Shown here piece by piece: positions 51,957 through 63,953 of a stretch of DNA of 64,000 nucleotides (positions are counted from its first letter, which is position 1; every line of letters begins with the position of its first letter). The notes below the pieces were generated by a model. That model did no database searches. It worked only from the letters and a program-made list of their open reading frames with translations, and was not told the DNA's origin. Made by a program: the position numbers and the translations under genes. Source of the DNA: Candidatus Symbiopectobacterium sp. 'North America' (GTDB lineage Bacteria; Pseudomonadota; Gammaproteobacteria; Enterobacterales; Enterobacteriaceae); the NCBI RefSeq assembly GCF_015762685.1, contig NZ_PEHF01000066.1, positions 35,182 to 99,181 of the forward strand, given 5' to 3'.

Positions 51957-52396
51957 CCTCTGTTCTCCCGCAAGTGGCCAAGCGCCGGTGAGCGTTTTTG
52001 TTCCGCCACAATCAGCGCATCCAATGTCTCACACACGGAAAGAATGTGTGCTTTATCCTGTTCGTCCGGCGTGCCATGGTAGTAATCCTCAATAGAGCAA
52101 ATACCGAAAAGTGCATCCAGTGCGGAAATATCCTTCCTTAACGCCGAGGTAAACGTCACTTTCTCCGAGGCACTGGTCAGCAGGCTACGGTAGTTGTGAT
52201 TCATCGGCATGATGTTATGCAACGCACACAGGGCGATCAGGTAGCACTCCACCGCCAGCGATGCCACGTTAAACACCAGACTGACGGACGATGATTGTGG
52301 TGCCAACAACAGGGCGCGGCGATGATAACCACACGCATGTTCATAACAGCGGGTGAACCGTTGTTCATCGCTTTCAAACAGCAATCCTGACATCAT
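51953..52396 (-). CDS. HEPN-like helical protein in the anf operon, unknown role
   Basis: 147 residues, mostly helical, with AGGAGAAA before ATG 52396. The core RCYEHACGYHRRALLLAPQSSSVSLVFNVASLAVECYLIALCALHNIMPMNHNYRSLL resembles HEPN-type four-helix proteins, where an E-x-x-L-ALxxxxG segment is followed by NH-x-x-L. The catalytic R-x4-6-H of HEPN RNases is not evident. It lies 66 bases after anfK and overlaps the next gene, so it belongs to the operon. It could correspond to one of the small Anf accessory proteins (anf1 or anf2 of Azotobacter), which I cannot confirm. Confidence 0.5.
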   Translation of the reverse strand: MMSGLLFESDEQRFTRCYEHACGYHRRALLLAPQSSSVSLVFNVASLAVECYLIALCALHNIMPMNHNYRSLLTSASEKVTFTSALRKDISALDALFGICSIEDYYHGTPDEQDKAHILSVCETLDALIVAEQKRSPALGHLRENRG

Positions 52397-52461
52397 TTTC
52401 TCCTGAACAGGGCACCGATTTACGGTGCCTGATTACATGTCGCTAGAATGTAAACACCGAC

Positions 52462-53844
52462 TTACCAGACGTTGAGCAACCACTCCTTGTTCTTTTTGTA
52501 TTCCATGTCGATAAACAGGCTGTTTGCCATTTGCTCCGCTAACCAGATGGCACCGGCGTACCCGACAACCGGATGGCGGTAATGGCCCGCCCGGTCATAG
52601 GTGGGGAAACCGACTCTGACCATGGGTATCTGGTTATCAATCGCGGTGAAGCGGCCTTTGGAGTGCCCGAAGATCAGATCCAGTCGCAGATCGTTTTGGG
52701 TAATACGCTGCTCCATCTCCCACAGATCCGCATTGGTAATGATCTCCATATCATGGGATACCCCATCGCGCAGCGCGTGAATGCGGGGATCGTTGACATA
52801 CCCGGCATTATCATCGCCCAACAGCACCGGCTTCATTTCCAGATCGAGACAAAACTCCGCCAGCCCGATCACCGAATCGGGGTTGCCGTAAATCGCCACC
52901 CGTTTGTCGGCAAGAAACATATGCACCAGGTCTGTCAGAGCATCCAGGGCGATCCCACGTTCCCGCACCAGTGAGGGCGGAATGGGTTTCCCCGTCAGGG
53001 TTTTCAGGTTATGCAACAGCGTGTCCGTGTTACGAATACCAATCGGCGTCGGGCCAATAAGGGTCGGGATCTGGAACGTCTCTTCCAGATAATTCGCCGC
53101 TTTGCCCCCCTCATAGCGATTGAGTTCCAGCGTCGCGCTGGCATTGGCAGTGTCGGTCAAATCGGCGATGGTCGTATTGCCGTGTGACACGGTATTACCG
53201 GACGGCATGAAGGGTGAGTCGAAATCCTCAATCTCGAACAGCACGGTGGCATCAATCTCCATCTCCGAGAGCAGATGCTTCAACGCCGTCACATCACCGG
53301 GGTTCGCCCAACCGGTAATCACATTGATCTTGCCGTTAGACTCCCCTTTTCGGGCAAAATACTTAACGATATCGCGTACCGCCAGGTCGTACCCGCTGAT
53401 CATGCTGCCAACAAAACTTGGCGTATGGATTGGAATCAGATGCACTTCGCGACCGGCGTATTTCTCTTTGAGCAACCCATCGTTGAGCTTACGTACCACA
53501 CCGTCCACATCATCGCCAATCACCTCTGTGGAACAGGTGGTGATAATCGGGATGACCTTGACGTGAGGGTAACGCATCAGTAAAACGTCGACCGCTTGCT
53601 CAACGCGATCCAGCGCACCAAACACTACCCCGTCTTCATGTACCGAGGATGAAGCGATTTCGAAGCTCTCTTTCAGATGCTGGGAAATCAGCAAACGGAC
53701 AAACATCACGCATCCCTGACCGCCATGCACAATACCGATACAATCCTTGATGCCGATACTCACATACTGTGCCCCTGCCGGTTGGCAGGTAAAAATGAGG
53801 TTGATTACCCCCGTGCGATCTTTCGCTTTCAGTTCACAGGACAT
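52462..53844 (-). CDS. anfK: Fe-only nitrogenase beta subunit AnfK
   Basis: Beta chain of the FeFe dinitrogenase, sharing the P-cluster with AnfD. Start at ATG 53844 (MSCELKAKDRTG) with GAGG eight bases upstream, 12 bases after anfG ends. It is 460 residues. P-cluster ligands are visible in FTCQPAGAQYVSIGIKDCIG, GGQGCVMF and IITTCSTEVIGDDVDGV. The HSKGRFTAIDNQIPMVRVGFPTYDRAGHYRHPVVGY segment and the KKNKEWLLNVW ending match AnfK from memory. No stop is found, so this subunit is still encoded even though AnfD, AnfH and AnfA are damaged. Confidence 0.93.
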   Translation of the reverse strand: MSCELKAKDRTGVINLIFTCQPAGAQYVSIGIKDCIGIVHGGQGCVMFVRLLISQHLKESFEIASSSVHEDGVVFGALDRVEQAVDVLLMRYPHVKVIPIITTCSTEVIGDDVDGVVRKLNDGLLKEKYAGREVHLIPIHTPSFVGSMISGYDLAVRDIVKYFARKGESNGKINVITGWANPGDVTALKHLLSEMEIDATVLFEIEDFDSPFMPSGNTVSHGNTTIADLTDTANASATLELNRYEGGKAANYLEETFQIPTLIGPTPIGIRNTDTLLHNLKTLTGKPIPPSLVRERGIALDALTDLVHMFLADKRVAIYGNPDSVIGLAEFCLDLEMKPVLLGDDNAGYVNDPRIHALRDGVSHDMEIITNADLWEMEQRITQNDLRLDLIFGHSKGRFTAIDNQIPMVRVGFPTYDRAGHYRHPVVGYAGAIWLAEQMANSLFIDMEYKKNKEWLLNVW

Positions 53845-53855
53845 GGCTAACCTCA

Positions 53856-56693
<2,838 letters not shown>

Positions 56694-56717
56694 TCATTGG
56701 GTATGCCAGGAGGAAAT

Positions 56718-56733
56718 TGCAAAACCGGGGCCA
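56718..56733 (-). promoter_or_regulatory. Sigma-54 (-24/-12) promoter of anfH
   Basis: Minus strand TGGCCCCGGTTTTGCA: GG and GC are separated by exactly ten bases, matching the TGGCAC-N5-TTGCA type consensus. It ends about 60 bases before the anfH start codon. It fits activation by AnfA and RpoN and is the only strong promoter seen for the anf operon. Confidence 0.85.
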
Positions 56734-56922
56734 GTCAGAGAAATAAAGGAGAAAAAGTACTAAAATAAGCAATCAATCTGAGCCTATCGACTGAATTTAT
56801 TGCAGTTATTTTTATTGGCGAAAGGAGCGGTGAGATCAAAAAGCGAGATTAAGAAAGATAATGTTCCCGCTGGCTGTTCATTGATGAACTTTTCACCAGC
56901 GAGATGTTCGGCAATGGAAAAT

Positions 56923-57622
56923 CTAGGCGTCCAGTTGATCCAGCCAGCGCGTCATCACCTGTTGTGCCGCCAGCGCCAACGATGCGGAATAACGCGCCGC
57001 CTGCTCGCGCAGCGAGCCCAATGAGAGCCCGGCCAACTCCAGCTCACAGGCGTGCCCAACCAACCACCCTTCCAGTCCGGTTTGGCTCACCTCTGGATGG
57101 AACTGAAGGCCAAGTGCATGTTTGCCCACACTAAAGGCTTGATTATTACATACCGCGCTGCCCGCCAGTCGTATCGCTGAATCCGGAATCTCAAAGCGAT
57201 CGCCGTGCCAGTGCAACACAGGAACATCCGATAGCGGAGCCAACACAGAGGCTTACGACGCTGACGACAATTGGATGGGCCCATAACCAATATCTTTCAC
57301 CCCCCATCGGTGCCACGCGTGCGCCAAGCGCTCGTGCCATCAATTGTGCCCCCAGGCAAATACCCAGCACGGAGCGCTGCTGCGCCAGCCATTGCCGAAT
57401 AATCTCCAGCTCCTGGCTCAAAAAGGGGTAACCCGTTTCATCATTGGCGCTGATCGGGCCACCCAGCACAATCAGCACATCGGCGTGCAGAGGATTGAAC
57501 GTAGCCAAAGAGGTGATAGGCGTATCAATATAGTGATACTGAAAACCACATTCATGAAGGGTATCGCCCAGTGTGCCCAAGTCTTCAAAAGGCACATGTC
57601 GAAAAACAACCAAAGTTTTCAT
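56923..57622 (-). pseudogene. Class I glutamine amidotransferase-like protein, broken
   Basis: Stand-alone GATase1-type protein. From ATG 57622 (AAGGAG upstream) it contains DVLIVLGGPISANDETGYPFL, the nucleophile loop VLGICLGAQLMARALGARV (Cys) and, in another frame, LHWHGDRFEIP and LGLQFHPEVSQTGLEGWL (catalytic His and Glu). A one-base insertion in a six-C run (57300-57305 on the plus strand) and a TAA in the corrected frame near 57255 separate the halves. Family members act as gamma-glutamyl hydrolases or GMP-synthase-like amidotransferases; the substrate is unknown. Both halves are needed for activity. Confidence 0.85.
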
Positions 57623-57772
57623 CGAAAGCTCCTTTGTAGCGAATGAAAAACAGCCGTTATCTGTCATGCAAAATACTGGCCTGTTCTTCCTGTCTATGGC
57701 ACGCCGGGTCCACTTTCTGCGATGGGTAGAACCCTCACCGGACAAAACCGTGCGAGGGCTCTAACGTCATCA

Positions 57773-58863
57773 TTACTCTTCGAAGTACTAGTATCCCTGA
57801 TTAATCAGCACCGTCAGCTCAGCGACTACCGCTGGATTCTGAAGCCCATCGCCCAAGGTTTCACGGGTGATTTCAGTGTAATGACACAACGCGTCCGCCA
57901 CCTGCGCATCGGGCATTTCGAGCTTTTCGCTGTTGATAAACAGGCTATCGCCCACTCGCAAACCGCTGAGGCGCGTTAACACTTCACCGTCGAGCAGAGC
58001 GTTGACCACTTCACTTTGTTCAAAAGGCGGTTCCGCAGGTGCGACATCCAACTCATGGCGCTGCGTGGAGATAAAACGGCCGAACCAGTTATTAAAATCT
58101 TCCGGTTGGTTGATCATTTCGATCATCATGGTACGTAAACATTCCAGCTCATGCGCTTCAATGCGCTCAGGATGCTCACGCAGCGTTAAATCCGTGTCGC
58201 TGTAGTGCTCACTGCCAAGATCGTTTTCCAGCGCATAGTCGGCAAAACTGCTGATCAAATCCCGGCTATTCGGTCCACGGAAACCCACGGAATAATTGAG
58301 TGTGGTCTCAAAGGTAAAACCGTCATGAGGGAAGCCCGGCGGAATATAGGATGTCGCCAATCTCCATTTCGACATCAATAATCGGCGTAAAGGGCTCACA
58401 ATGCAGCAGCGCCGGGGGGGAGCTTATCGCCTACGCGCCAGCGACGGCGGACCATCCCCTGAATGATAAAGACGTCGTACTGATCGATATGCGGCCCAAC
58501 GCCGCCTCCCGGCACGGAGAAAGAGATCATCAAATCGTCCAGTCGCCAGTCTGGCAGAACGCGAAACGGACGAACAAGCTCCGCTGACGGTGCATGCCAA
58601 TGATTGACCGCCTGAGCCAGCAACGACCAATCGGTTTCCCCTAAATCATCAAAATGCTCAAACGGACCATTGCTGGCTTGCCACTGGCCATTTTTATGAC
58701 TTACCAGTCGGCTATCCACCTCAGGTTCCATCGCCAGACCAGCCAGTTCGTCGGGGGTGATCGGATCGACGAAATCAGGGAACGCGCGTTTTAATACAAC
58801 CGGATTTTTTTGCCAGTAATTGGCTAAAAATTCGGGCCAGTTCAGATTGAGTTGGAAAGACAT
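57773..58863 (-). pseudogene. roxA: Ribosomal protein uL16 arginine hydroxylase RoxA (YcfD), broken
   Basis: JmjC-type Fe(II)/2-oxoglutarate oxygenase that hydroxylates ribosomal protein uL16. ATG 58863 gives MSFQLNLNWPEFLANYWQKN, DELAGLAMEPEVDSRLVSH and the iron-binding GGGVGPHIDQYDVF (HxD). A G7/C7 run (58414-58420) carries one extra base and GACATCCTATATTCC (near 58345) has lost AT. After correction the JmjC domain continues YIPPGFPHDGFTFE (second His) and the winged-helix domain to INQGY, where a Trp codon is TAG, four codons before the natural TAA at 57773. Three lesions confirm a pseudogene. Confidence 0.9.
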
Positions 58864-58979
58864 AATTCGCACCAGTGAGAAGAGAAACGGGCGAAATTAT
58901 AAAAAGAGTGATACCTGTCCTGCCTTGTCATGCGTCAAGACTCTACGCATCCTCCCGCGCATCGCCGCATTAATTAGTT

Positions 58980-58998
58980 GAAAACGATACTAACTATC
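58980..58998 (+). promoter_or_regulatory. Probable Fur box upstream of sfuA
   Basis: GAAAACGATACTAACTATC matches 14 of 19 positions of the Fur consensus GATAATGATAATCATTATC. It lies about 90 bases before the sfuA start in an AT-rich promoter. Iron-repressed control of a ferric transporter is expected. Confidence 0.6.
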
Positions 58999-59087
58999 AT
59001 ATATATTTTGATTCCCATTATAAAATGTTTCACCACGTGATAATCCCATATCAATACTAAGGTTTTTACTCTGGAGAAGATAACAAT

Positions 59088-60134
59088 ATGGCTATCCTGC
59101 TTTCCTCTGCCCGCCGCGGTATACGTCGTCTGGTGCTGGCTTCAGCGCTGCTGGCCGCTTACGCCGTCCCCTCCATGGCTGAAGAGTCATTAACGCTGTA
59201 TACCACGCGCGAGCCGGGCCTTATTCAGCCATTGCTGGATACCTTTACCAAAGACAGTGGCGTGAAGGTCAATACCGTTTTTATCAAAGATGGCATGCTC
59301 GAGAGAGTAAAAGCTGAAGGGCAAAACTCACCAGCGGACCTGCTGATGACCGTCGATATTGGTAATCTGGTGGATCTGGTCGAAGCAGGCGTGACACAGC
59401 CCGTGAAATCGGCAACGCTGGAAGCCGCCATTCCTGCCAATTTGCGTGGTGCCGATGACCAATGGTTCAGCTTATCCATGCGCGGTCGCGTGCTGTATGC
59501 GGAAAAATCGCTGCCACTCAACAGTTTCACCTACGAATCGCTGGCCGATCCGCAGTGGAAAGGCAAAGTGTGTATCCGTGCCGGACAGCATCCGTACAAC
59601 ACGGCCTTGATTGCGGCCATGATCGCGCACCACGGTGAAGCCAAAACGGAAGAATGGCTGCGCGGCGTCAAAGCCAATCTGGCACGCAAAGCCACCGTCG
59701 GTGATCGTGATGTGGCACGCGATATTCTTGGCGGCATCTGTGATATCGGTCTGGCCAACACCTATTATGTCGGTCACATGAAGAAAGCCAAAGAGGGTAC
59801 AGATGCGCGCCAATGGGGCGATGCGATCAAAGTTGTGAAACCGACCTTCGAGCAAGGCGGTACGCATGTCAATATCAGCGGCGCAGCAGTCAGCCGTTAT
59901 GCACCGAATAAGGCGCAGGCAGTGAAACTGCTGGAATATCTGGTGTCGGCACCGGCCCAGCAACTCTATGCCAAGGCTAACTATGAATACCCGGTGCGCA
60001 AGGGCGTTGAGCTGGACCCGATTATTCGTGACACCATTGGTGAACTGAACGTCGATCCTCTGCCGTTAACCGACATAGTGAAACACCGTAAACAAGCCAG
60101 CCAGTTGGTTGATAAAGTTGGCTTTGATCAATAA
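59088..60134 (+). CDS. sfuA: Periplasmic ferric-iron binding protein
   Basis: Substrate-binding protein of a siderophore-independent Fe(III) ABC transporter (SfuA/FbpA family), 348 residues. Signal peptide at the N-terminus (LVLASALLAAYAVPSMAEES). The mature part starts LTLYTTREPGLIQPLLDTFTKDSG and contains GRVLYAEKSLP, the iron-ligand region NTYYVGHMKKA (paired Tyr) and NISGAAVSRYAPNKAQAV, all typical. It heads sfuABC with GGAGAAG before the start. Intact. Its neighbours sfuB (frameshift) and sfuC (truncated) suggest the transporter no longer works. Confidence 0.93.
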   Translation: MAILLSSARRGIRRLVLASALLAAYAVPSMAEESLTLYTTREPGLIQPLLDTFTKDSGVKVNTVFIKDGMLERVKAEGQNSPADLLMTVDIGNLVDLVEAGVTQPVKSATLEAAIPANLRGADDQWFSLSMRGRVLYAEKSLPLNSFTYESLADPQWKGKVCIRAGQHPYNTALIAAMIAHHGEAKTEEWLRGVKANLARKATVGDRDVARDILGGICDIGLANTYYVGHMKKAKEGTDARQWGDAIKVVKPTFEQGGTHVNISGAAVSRYAPNKAQAVKLLEYLVSAPAQQLYAKANYEYPVRKGVELDPIIRDTIGELNVDPLPLTDIVKHRKQASQLVDKVGFDQ

Positions 60135-60162
60135 GCATCAAAATGCACTGACGGCGCGCAGC

Positions 60163-61868
60163 ATGTTCTATACGCTGCGCGCACCGTTTTCGCCACTCGG
60201 CATCACCACCTGCGCCATTGCACTCGGCGTGCTGATACCGATCCTGTCGCTGCTCTGGCTGGCGGCCGACACGGATTTCAGCCACTGGGCGCACCTGTTT
60301 CAGTATGTGCTGCCTGTTGCGGCACGTAACACGGTTATTCTGTTAGTCGGCGTTGCATTGCTGGTGACCGTCATCGGCGCTGGCTGTGCCTGGCTGGTTA
60401 CCCTGTATGATTTTCCGGGGCGGCGCATCCTCAGTTGGGCACTGCTTTTACCACTCGCTATGCCAACCTATATCGTGGCCTTCGCCTGGCTGGATCTGCT
60501 GCACCCTATCGGCCCGGTTCAGACGGCGCTGCGTGCCCTGCTCGGCTACGACAGCTCACGCCAGTTTCGCTTGCCGGATATTCGTTCCATGACCGGTGCC
60601 ATTATCCTGTTGGGCATCGTGCTCTACCCTTATGTTTACCTCACCATGCGCGCCATGTTTATCAGTCAGCCCGCCCATTTGCTGGAAGCGGCGCGCACAT
60701 TGGGCAGGAGTGCTACCGGGGCATTCTTGCTCGTCGCGCTGCCAATGGCGCGGCCTGCCCTTGCTGTGGGCGTCAGTCTGGCCCTGTTGGAAACGCTCAA
60801 TGATATCGGTGCATCCGAATTTCTTGGCGTCAACACGCTAACGGTCGCCATTTATACTACCTGGGTGACGCGCTCTGATTTACCGGCCGCGGCACAAATT
60901 GCCGTGTTAATGCTGATGGGCGTGATGCTACTGCTGACGCTGGAATATTATGGTCGCCGCCGCCAGCGCTACGGCAGCCGCCGCTCGCAGCGCACGGTAA
61001 CGCCAATACGCTTATCTGGCGTAAAGGGGATGCTGGTCTTTAGCCTAACGTTCTTACCCGTGGTACTCGGCTTTATCGCCCCGGCACTGTTTCTCGCCTG
61101 GGAGAGTGCCAAGCGACTGCATCAGGAGACGCCCCTTTCCCACGGATTGTGGCAGTCCCTCAAAACTCGCTGCTGCTGGCGCTCGGCGTCACGCTCACGG
61201 TGTTGATCACCGGCATGATCGTCGCCTGGTTTGCTCGCCATTCCGCCATCCGTTCACAACGCGGTGGCTTTCGCCTCTCATTGCTGCGCGTTGCCTCTCT
61301 CGGGTACGCGGTGCCGGGCACCGTACTGGCAATAGGGTTACTGACACCCGGGCTGGCCGTGGATAAATGGCTGGCAAGCCTGCTGGAGTATCAGGGGTTA
61401 CCCTTGCTCTCGAGTGGCATTCTGCTGGTTATCTGCTACGCGATTCGTTTCCAGACTATCGCCATCGGTGCCACAGATGCGGGCCTGACGCGCCTGTCTC
61501 CCGCGCTTGAACAAGCGTCACGCCTGTTAGGTGAGAACACCACCGGAACATTTTTTCGTGTGCATCTGCCGTTATTACGCCCGGCGTTGGTCACCAGCGC
61601 CTTGCTGGTGTTTGCGGATGCGATGAAAGAGTTACCCGCAACGTTACTGCTACGACCGATCAATTTCGATACGTTGGCTACCGTGCTGTACGCCGAAGCT
61701 GCACGCGGCACTTACGAAGAAGGGGCGATTGCCGCGTTGCTCATTGTGCTGGCAGGCACGCTACCGATGATTTTGCTGGCGCACAGCCAGTTCAGCACCG
61801 CGCGCAAGCCTAACGAACCGCAACAGAACACTGCACCTTATCAAGGAGAATCGTCGCGACATGTCTGA
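60163..61868 (+). pseudogene. sfuB: Ferric-iron ABC transporter permease SfuB, frameshifted
   Basis: Inner-membrane permease made of two fused halves, each with a permease EAA loop. The first half is open (LLEAARTLGRSATGAFLLVALPMARPALAVG). At SLK-NSLLLALGVTLTV a base is missing in an A run (61162-61165), giving a premature stop at 61206. The second half continues in another frame (LGYAVPGTVLAIGLL, LEQASRLLGENTTGTFFRVHLPLLRPALVTS) to the stop at 61868. Corrected length is about 568 residues, normal for SfuB/FbpB. The start ATG 60163 has no strong Shine-Dalgarno; an in-frame TTG within the sfuA end is an alternative. Confidence 0.88.
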
Positions 61869-62559
61869 CGCCACACTGGTTCTGGAAGCCATCCATGTTG
61901 CCTACGGACATGGACAACAGCAACATCATGTCCTCAACGGTTTTTCGCTCACGGTTCAGGCGGGTGAACTCACTTGTTTGTTGGGGACATCCGGTAGTGG
62001 AAAAACCACCGTATTACGCGCTATTGCCGGATTTGAACCGTTGAGCGCAGGCCGTATCCAGGTTTCGGGCACCTGCGTTGCCGGGCCGGGCATTCACCTG
62101 CCGCCGGAAAAACGCCACGTCGGCATGGTGTTTCAGGAATATGCCCTGTTTCCTCATCTGACTGCGGCGAAGAATATCGCGTTTGGGCTGCGCAAGCAGC
62201 CAAGCTCTTTCATACAGTCCCGTGTGCGTGAACTACTGGAACTCGTCGGGTTAAGCGCGTTGTCAGAGCGTTATCCTCATGAGCTGTCCGGTGGCCAGCA
62301 GCAGCGTATCGCACTGGCACGCGCGCTGGCGCCAGAACCCAGCATTCTGCTGCTGGATGAGCCGTTTTCCAGCCTGGATGCCGAGACGCGTCAGCGGCTG
62401 GGGCAGGACGTGCGTGACATTCTCAAGGCATCAGGACAAACGTCGCTGATGGTCACGCACAGCGAGCAAGAAGCGGTGATGATGAGCGATCGTATCGGTT
62501 ATATGCAGGCGGGAGCCTACAGGGAAGCGCCGGCTAGTGCCTCACGAACTGAAAAATAA
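61861..62559 (+). CDS. sfuC: Ferric-iron ABC transporter ATPase SfuC, C-terminally truncated
   Basis: ATP-binding subunit. Walker A GTSGSGKTT, Q-loop VFQEYALFPHLT, signature LSGGQQQRIALARAL, Walker B ILLLDEPFSSLD and the switch His in VTHSEQEAV are all present. It is only 232 residues, while SfuC/FbpC homologues are about 345: the C-terminal regulatory (TOBE-like) domain is missing after GYMQAGAY, replaced by about 12 unrelated residues. No continuation is visible in other frames, so a deletion is likely. It overlaps the sfuB stop by eight bases. It may still hydrolyse ATP but has lost its regulatory domain. Confidence 0.85.
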   Translation: MSDATLVLEAIHVAYGHGQQQHHVLNGFSLTVQAGELTCLLGTSGSGKTTVLRAIAGFEPLSAGRIQVSGTCVAGPGIHLPPEKRHVGMVFQEYALFPHLTAAKNIAFGLRKQPSSFIQSRVRELLELVGLSALSERYPHELSGGQQQRIALARALAPEPSILLLDEPFSSLDAETRQRLGQDVRDILKASGQTSLMVTHSEQEAVMMSDRIGYMQAGAYREAPASASRTEK

Positions 62560-62612
62560 AACATACCAACGTGACACCGGCACCAGAAGGCGTCATTACC
62601 CGACACTCGTCT

Positions 62613-63254
62613 TTATTCATCGGATTCACTTAACGCGGAAAACATCTCATCAAAAATGAAAATGGCTTTTGCCAATTTTTCCAAAGCAGCATAAAGAGGA
62701 TAAAACACCTCATGATCTTCGGGAAACTCACCGTATTCTTGCCAACACTCGGTCACCAGATTGATATCCACGGTAATGGGCAAATAGTAATTTCCTTTGG
62801 TTAAATCTTCAAAATCCATATCAATCAGTTGCCCGCGACATTTGGGATCGAGGGCATTGATATAGGCACCCAGCTTTTTGGCTCATCCAAAATAGCGCGG
62901 TCTTATTTCGAAACAAAAACCGAACTCCGCCTCTTCTGTACCCAACCCAACGATAGTCGCCAAACGATAATCAGCGCTATCGCCCCCGGCGGTATGCGTT
63001 TCAAACTAATATTTCCAATCGCCGTCTTCTGATTTCCATGCTTTAGGTCCCAACCAGCTGAATCCCTTTTGCACAATACCGACTTCGCCTTCCCAGCCAT
63101 TATCCTTTATGAAACGCTGAATACATTGGTCAAATCCTTTCCAAAAAGCAGATTCTATTTGCGTTTCGAAAACCACAACAGCCTCATTAAACATCTTGAA
63201 CTGCGATAAAATGAGAGTTCCAGCCAACCGTTCTTCCTTAGTAGATGATGTCAT
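62613..63254 (-). pseudogene. Unknown protein paired with the PD-(D/E)XK nuclease gene, two in-frame stops
   Basis: One frame of 213 codons from ATG 63254, with TAG at 63006-63008 and TGA at 62883-62885. All three segments read as natural protein: MTSSTKEERLAGTLILSQF, WEGEVGIVQKGFSWLGPKAWKSEDGDWKY, then YRLATIVGLGTEEAEFGFCFEI, then DFEDLTKGNYYLPITVDINLVTE. It starts 16 bases after the nuclease stop on the same strand. I do not recognise the family. The tight pairing suggests a functional partner of the nuclease. Both lesions are nonsense changes at otherwise normal codons. Confidence 0.7.
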
Positions 63255-63269
63255 TGATCTTCCCTTTGA

Positions 63270-63953
63270 TTAAAATTTACACATACGTTCAAGAAAACAA
63301 AAAGCAGAATGCGCCGCCATTTGCCTCATGGATGCGCTATCGTGCAGAACACCTGTTTTGCGGTAATCCGCCCGCATGGGTTCTTCAAAACGTGTCGCAA
63401 GGTCGCTCCACGACAGGCAAGAAATAAAATGTGGATTATCCGCACTCATGCTCTTGGGTTGTCTACCCTGCGGCGTTAAAAACACCACGCCCCAACGGAG
63501 CTTTTTCGTCGCACGCTTTTCAGCCTCCAGACAATAGCGCTCGATTTGTTCTTGCTGCTCGAAAGCGTCGATCTTCACTTCGATCAAAACGAAGAAATTA
63601 TCGGCGTCAATCTCAATATCAACCCGATTTTTACTGTCACCGTTCGGATTGGATTCAACCCGCACGCGGCAAAAGCGCGTATACGCAGCAGGAAACGCCT
63701 TATTTTCTGATGTGCGTATTGAGGCCAGCAAGGCATATAAAGGAACAGCACCAAAACCGTGTGACCCTTGCGGATTCAGTAGCCAGGCAAGCACGGCTGA
63801 ATTACGCACTTCCTTGCGCTTTAACCCCGCAATATCCCAGGGGTCGAAAGACAACACGCTATGCTGCACGGCCTGAAGCGGCGTTGATAAGCGACTAAAA
63901 AAGGTCATAAGCTGACCCACATCGATGTTTATTTTTGGGTCTTCCCCTATCAT
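63270..63953 (-). CDS. PD-(D/E)XK nuclease superfamily protein
   Basis: 227 residues from ATG 63953 (GAGGGTG upstream). The nuclease core is clear: RVDIEIDADNFFVLIEVKIDAFEQQEQIERYCLEAE, i.e. Asp in the first strand, E-x-K in the second, and a QIERY helix, as in the PD-(D/E)XK superfamily group with N-terminal LLNPQGSHGFG. The gene precedes the broken partner by 16 bases. Proteins of this type are often part of poorly characterised restriction or defence-like modules; the target is unknown. The frame is intact. The gene lies at the window edge, and its promoter is only partly visible. Confidence 0.78.
   Translation of the reverse strand: MIGEDPKINIDVGQLMTFFSRLSTPLQAVQHSVLSFDPWDIAGLKRKEVRNSAVLAWLLNPQGSHGFGAVPLYALLASIRTSENKAFPAAYTRFCRVRVESNPNGDSKNRVDIEIDADNFFVLIEVKIDAFEQQEQIERYCLEAEKRATKKLRWGVVFLTPQGRQPKSMSADNPHFISCLSWSDLATRFEEPMRADYRKTGVLHDSASMRQMAAHSAFCFLERMCKF

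Noticed and set aside
57726..57765. Possible terminator hairpin (CCCTCACCGG...CCGTGCGAGGG) between roxA and the amidotransferase gene
   Set aside because: The stem is interrupted by mismatches and no T-run follows on either strand.
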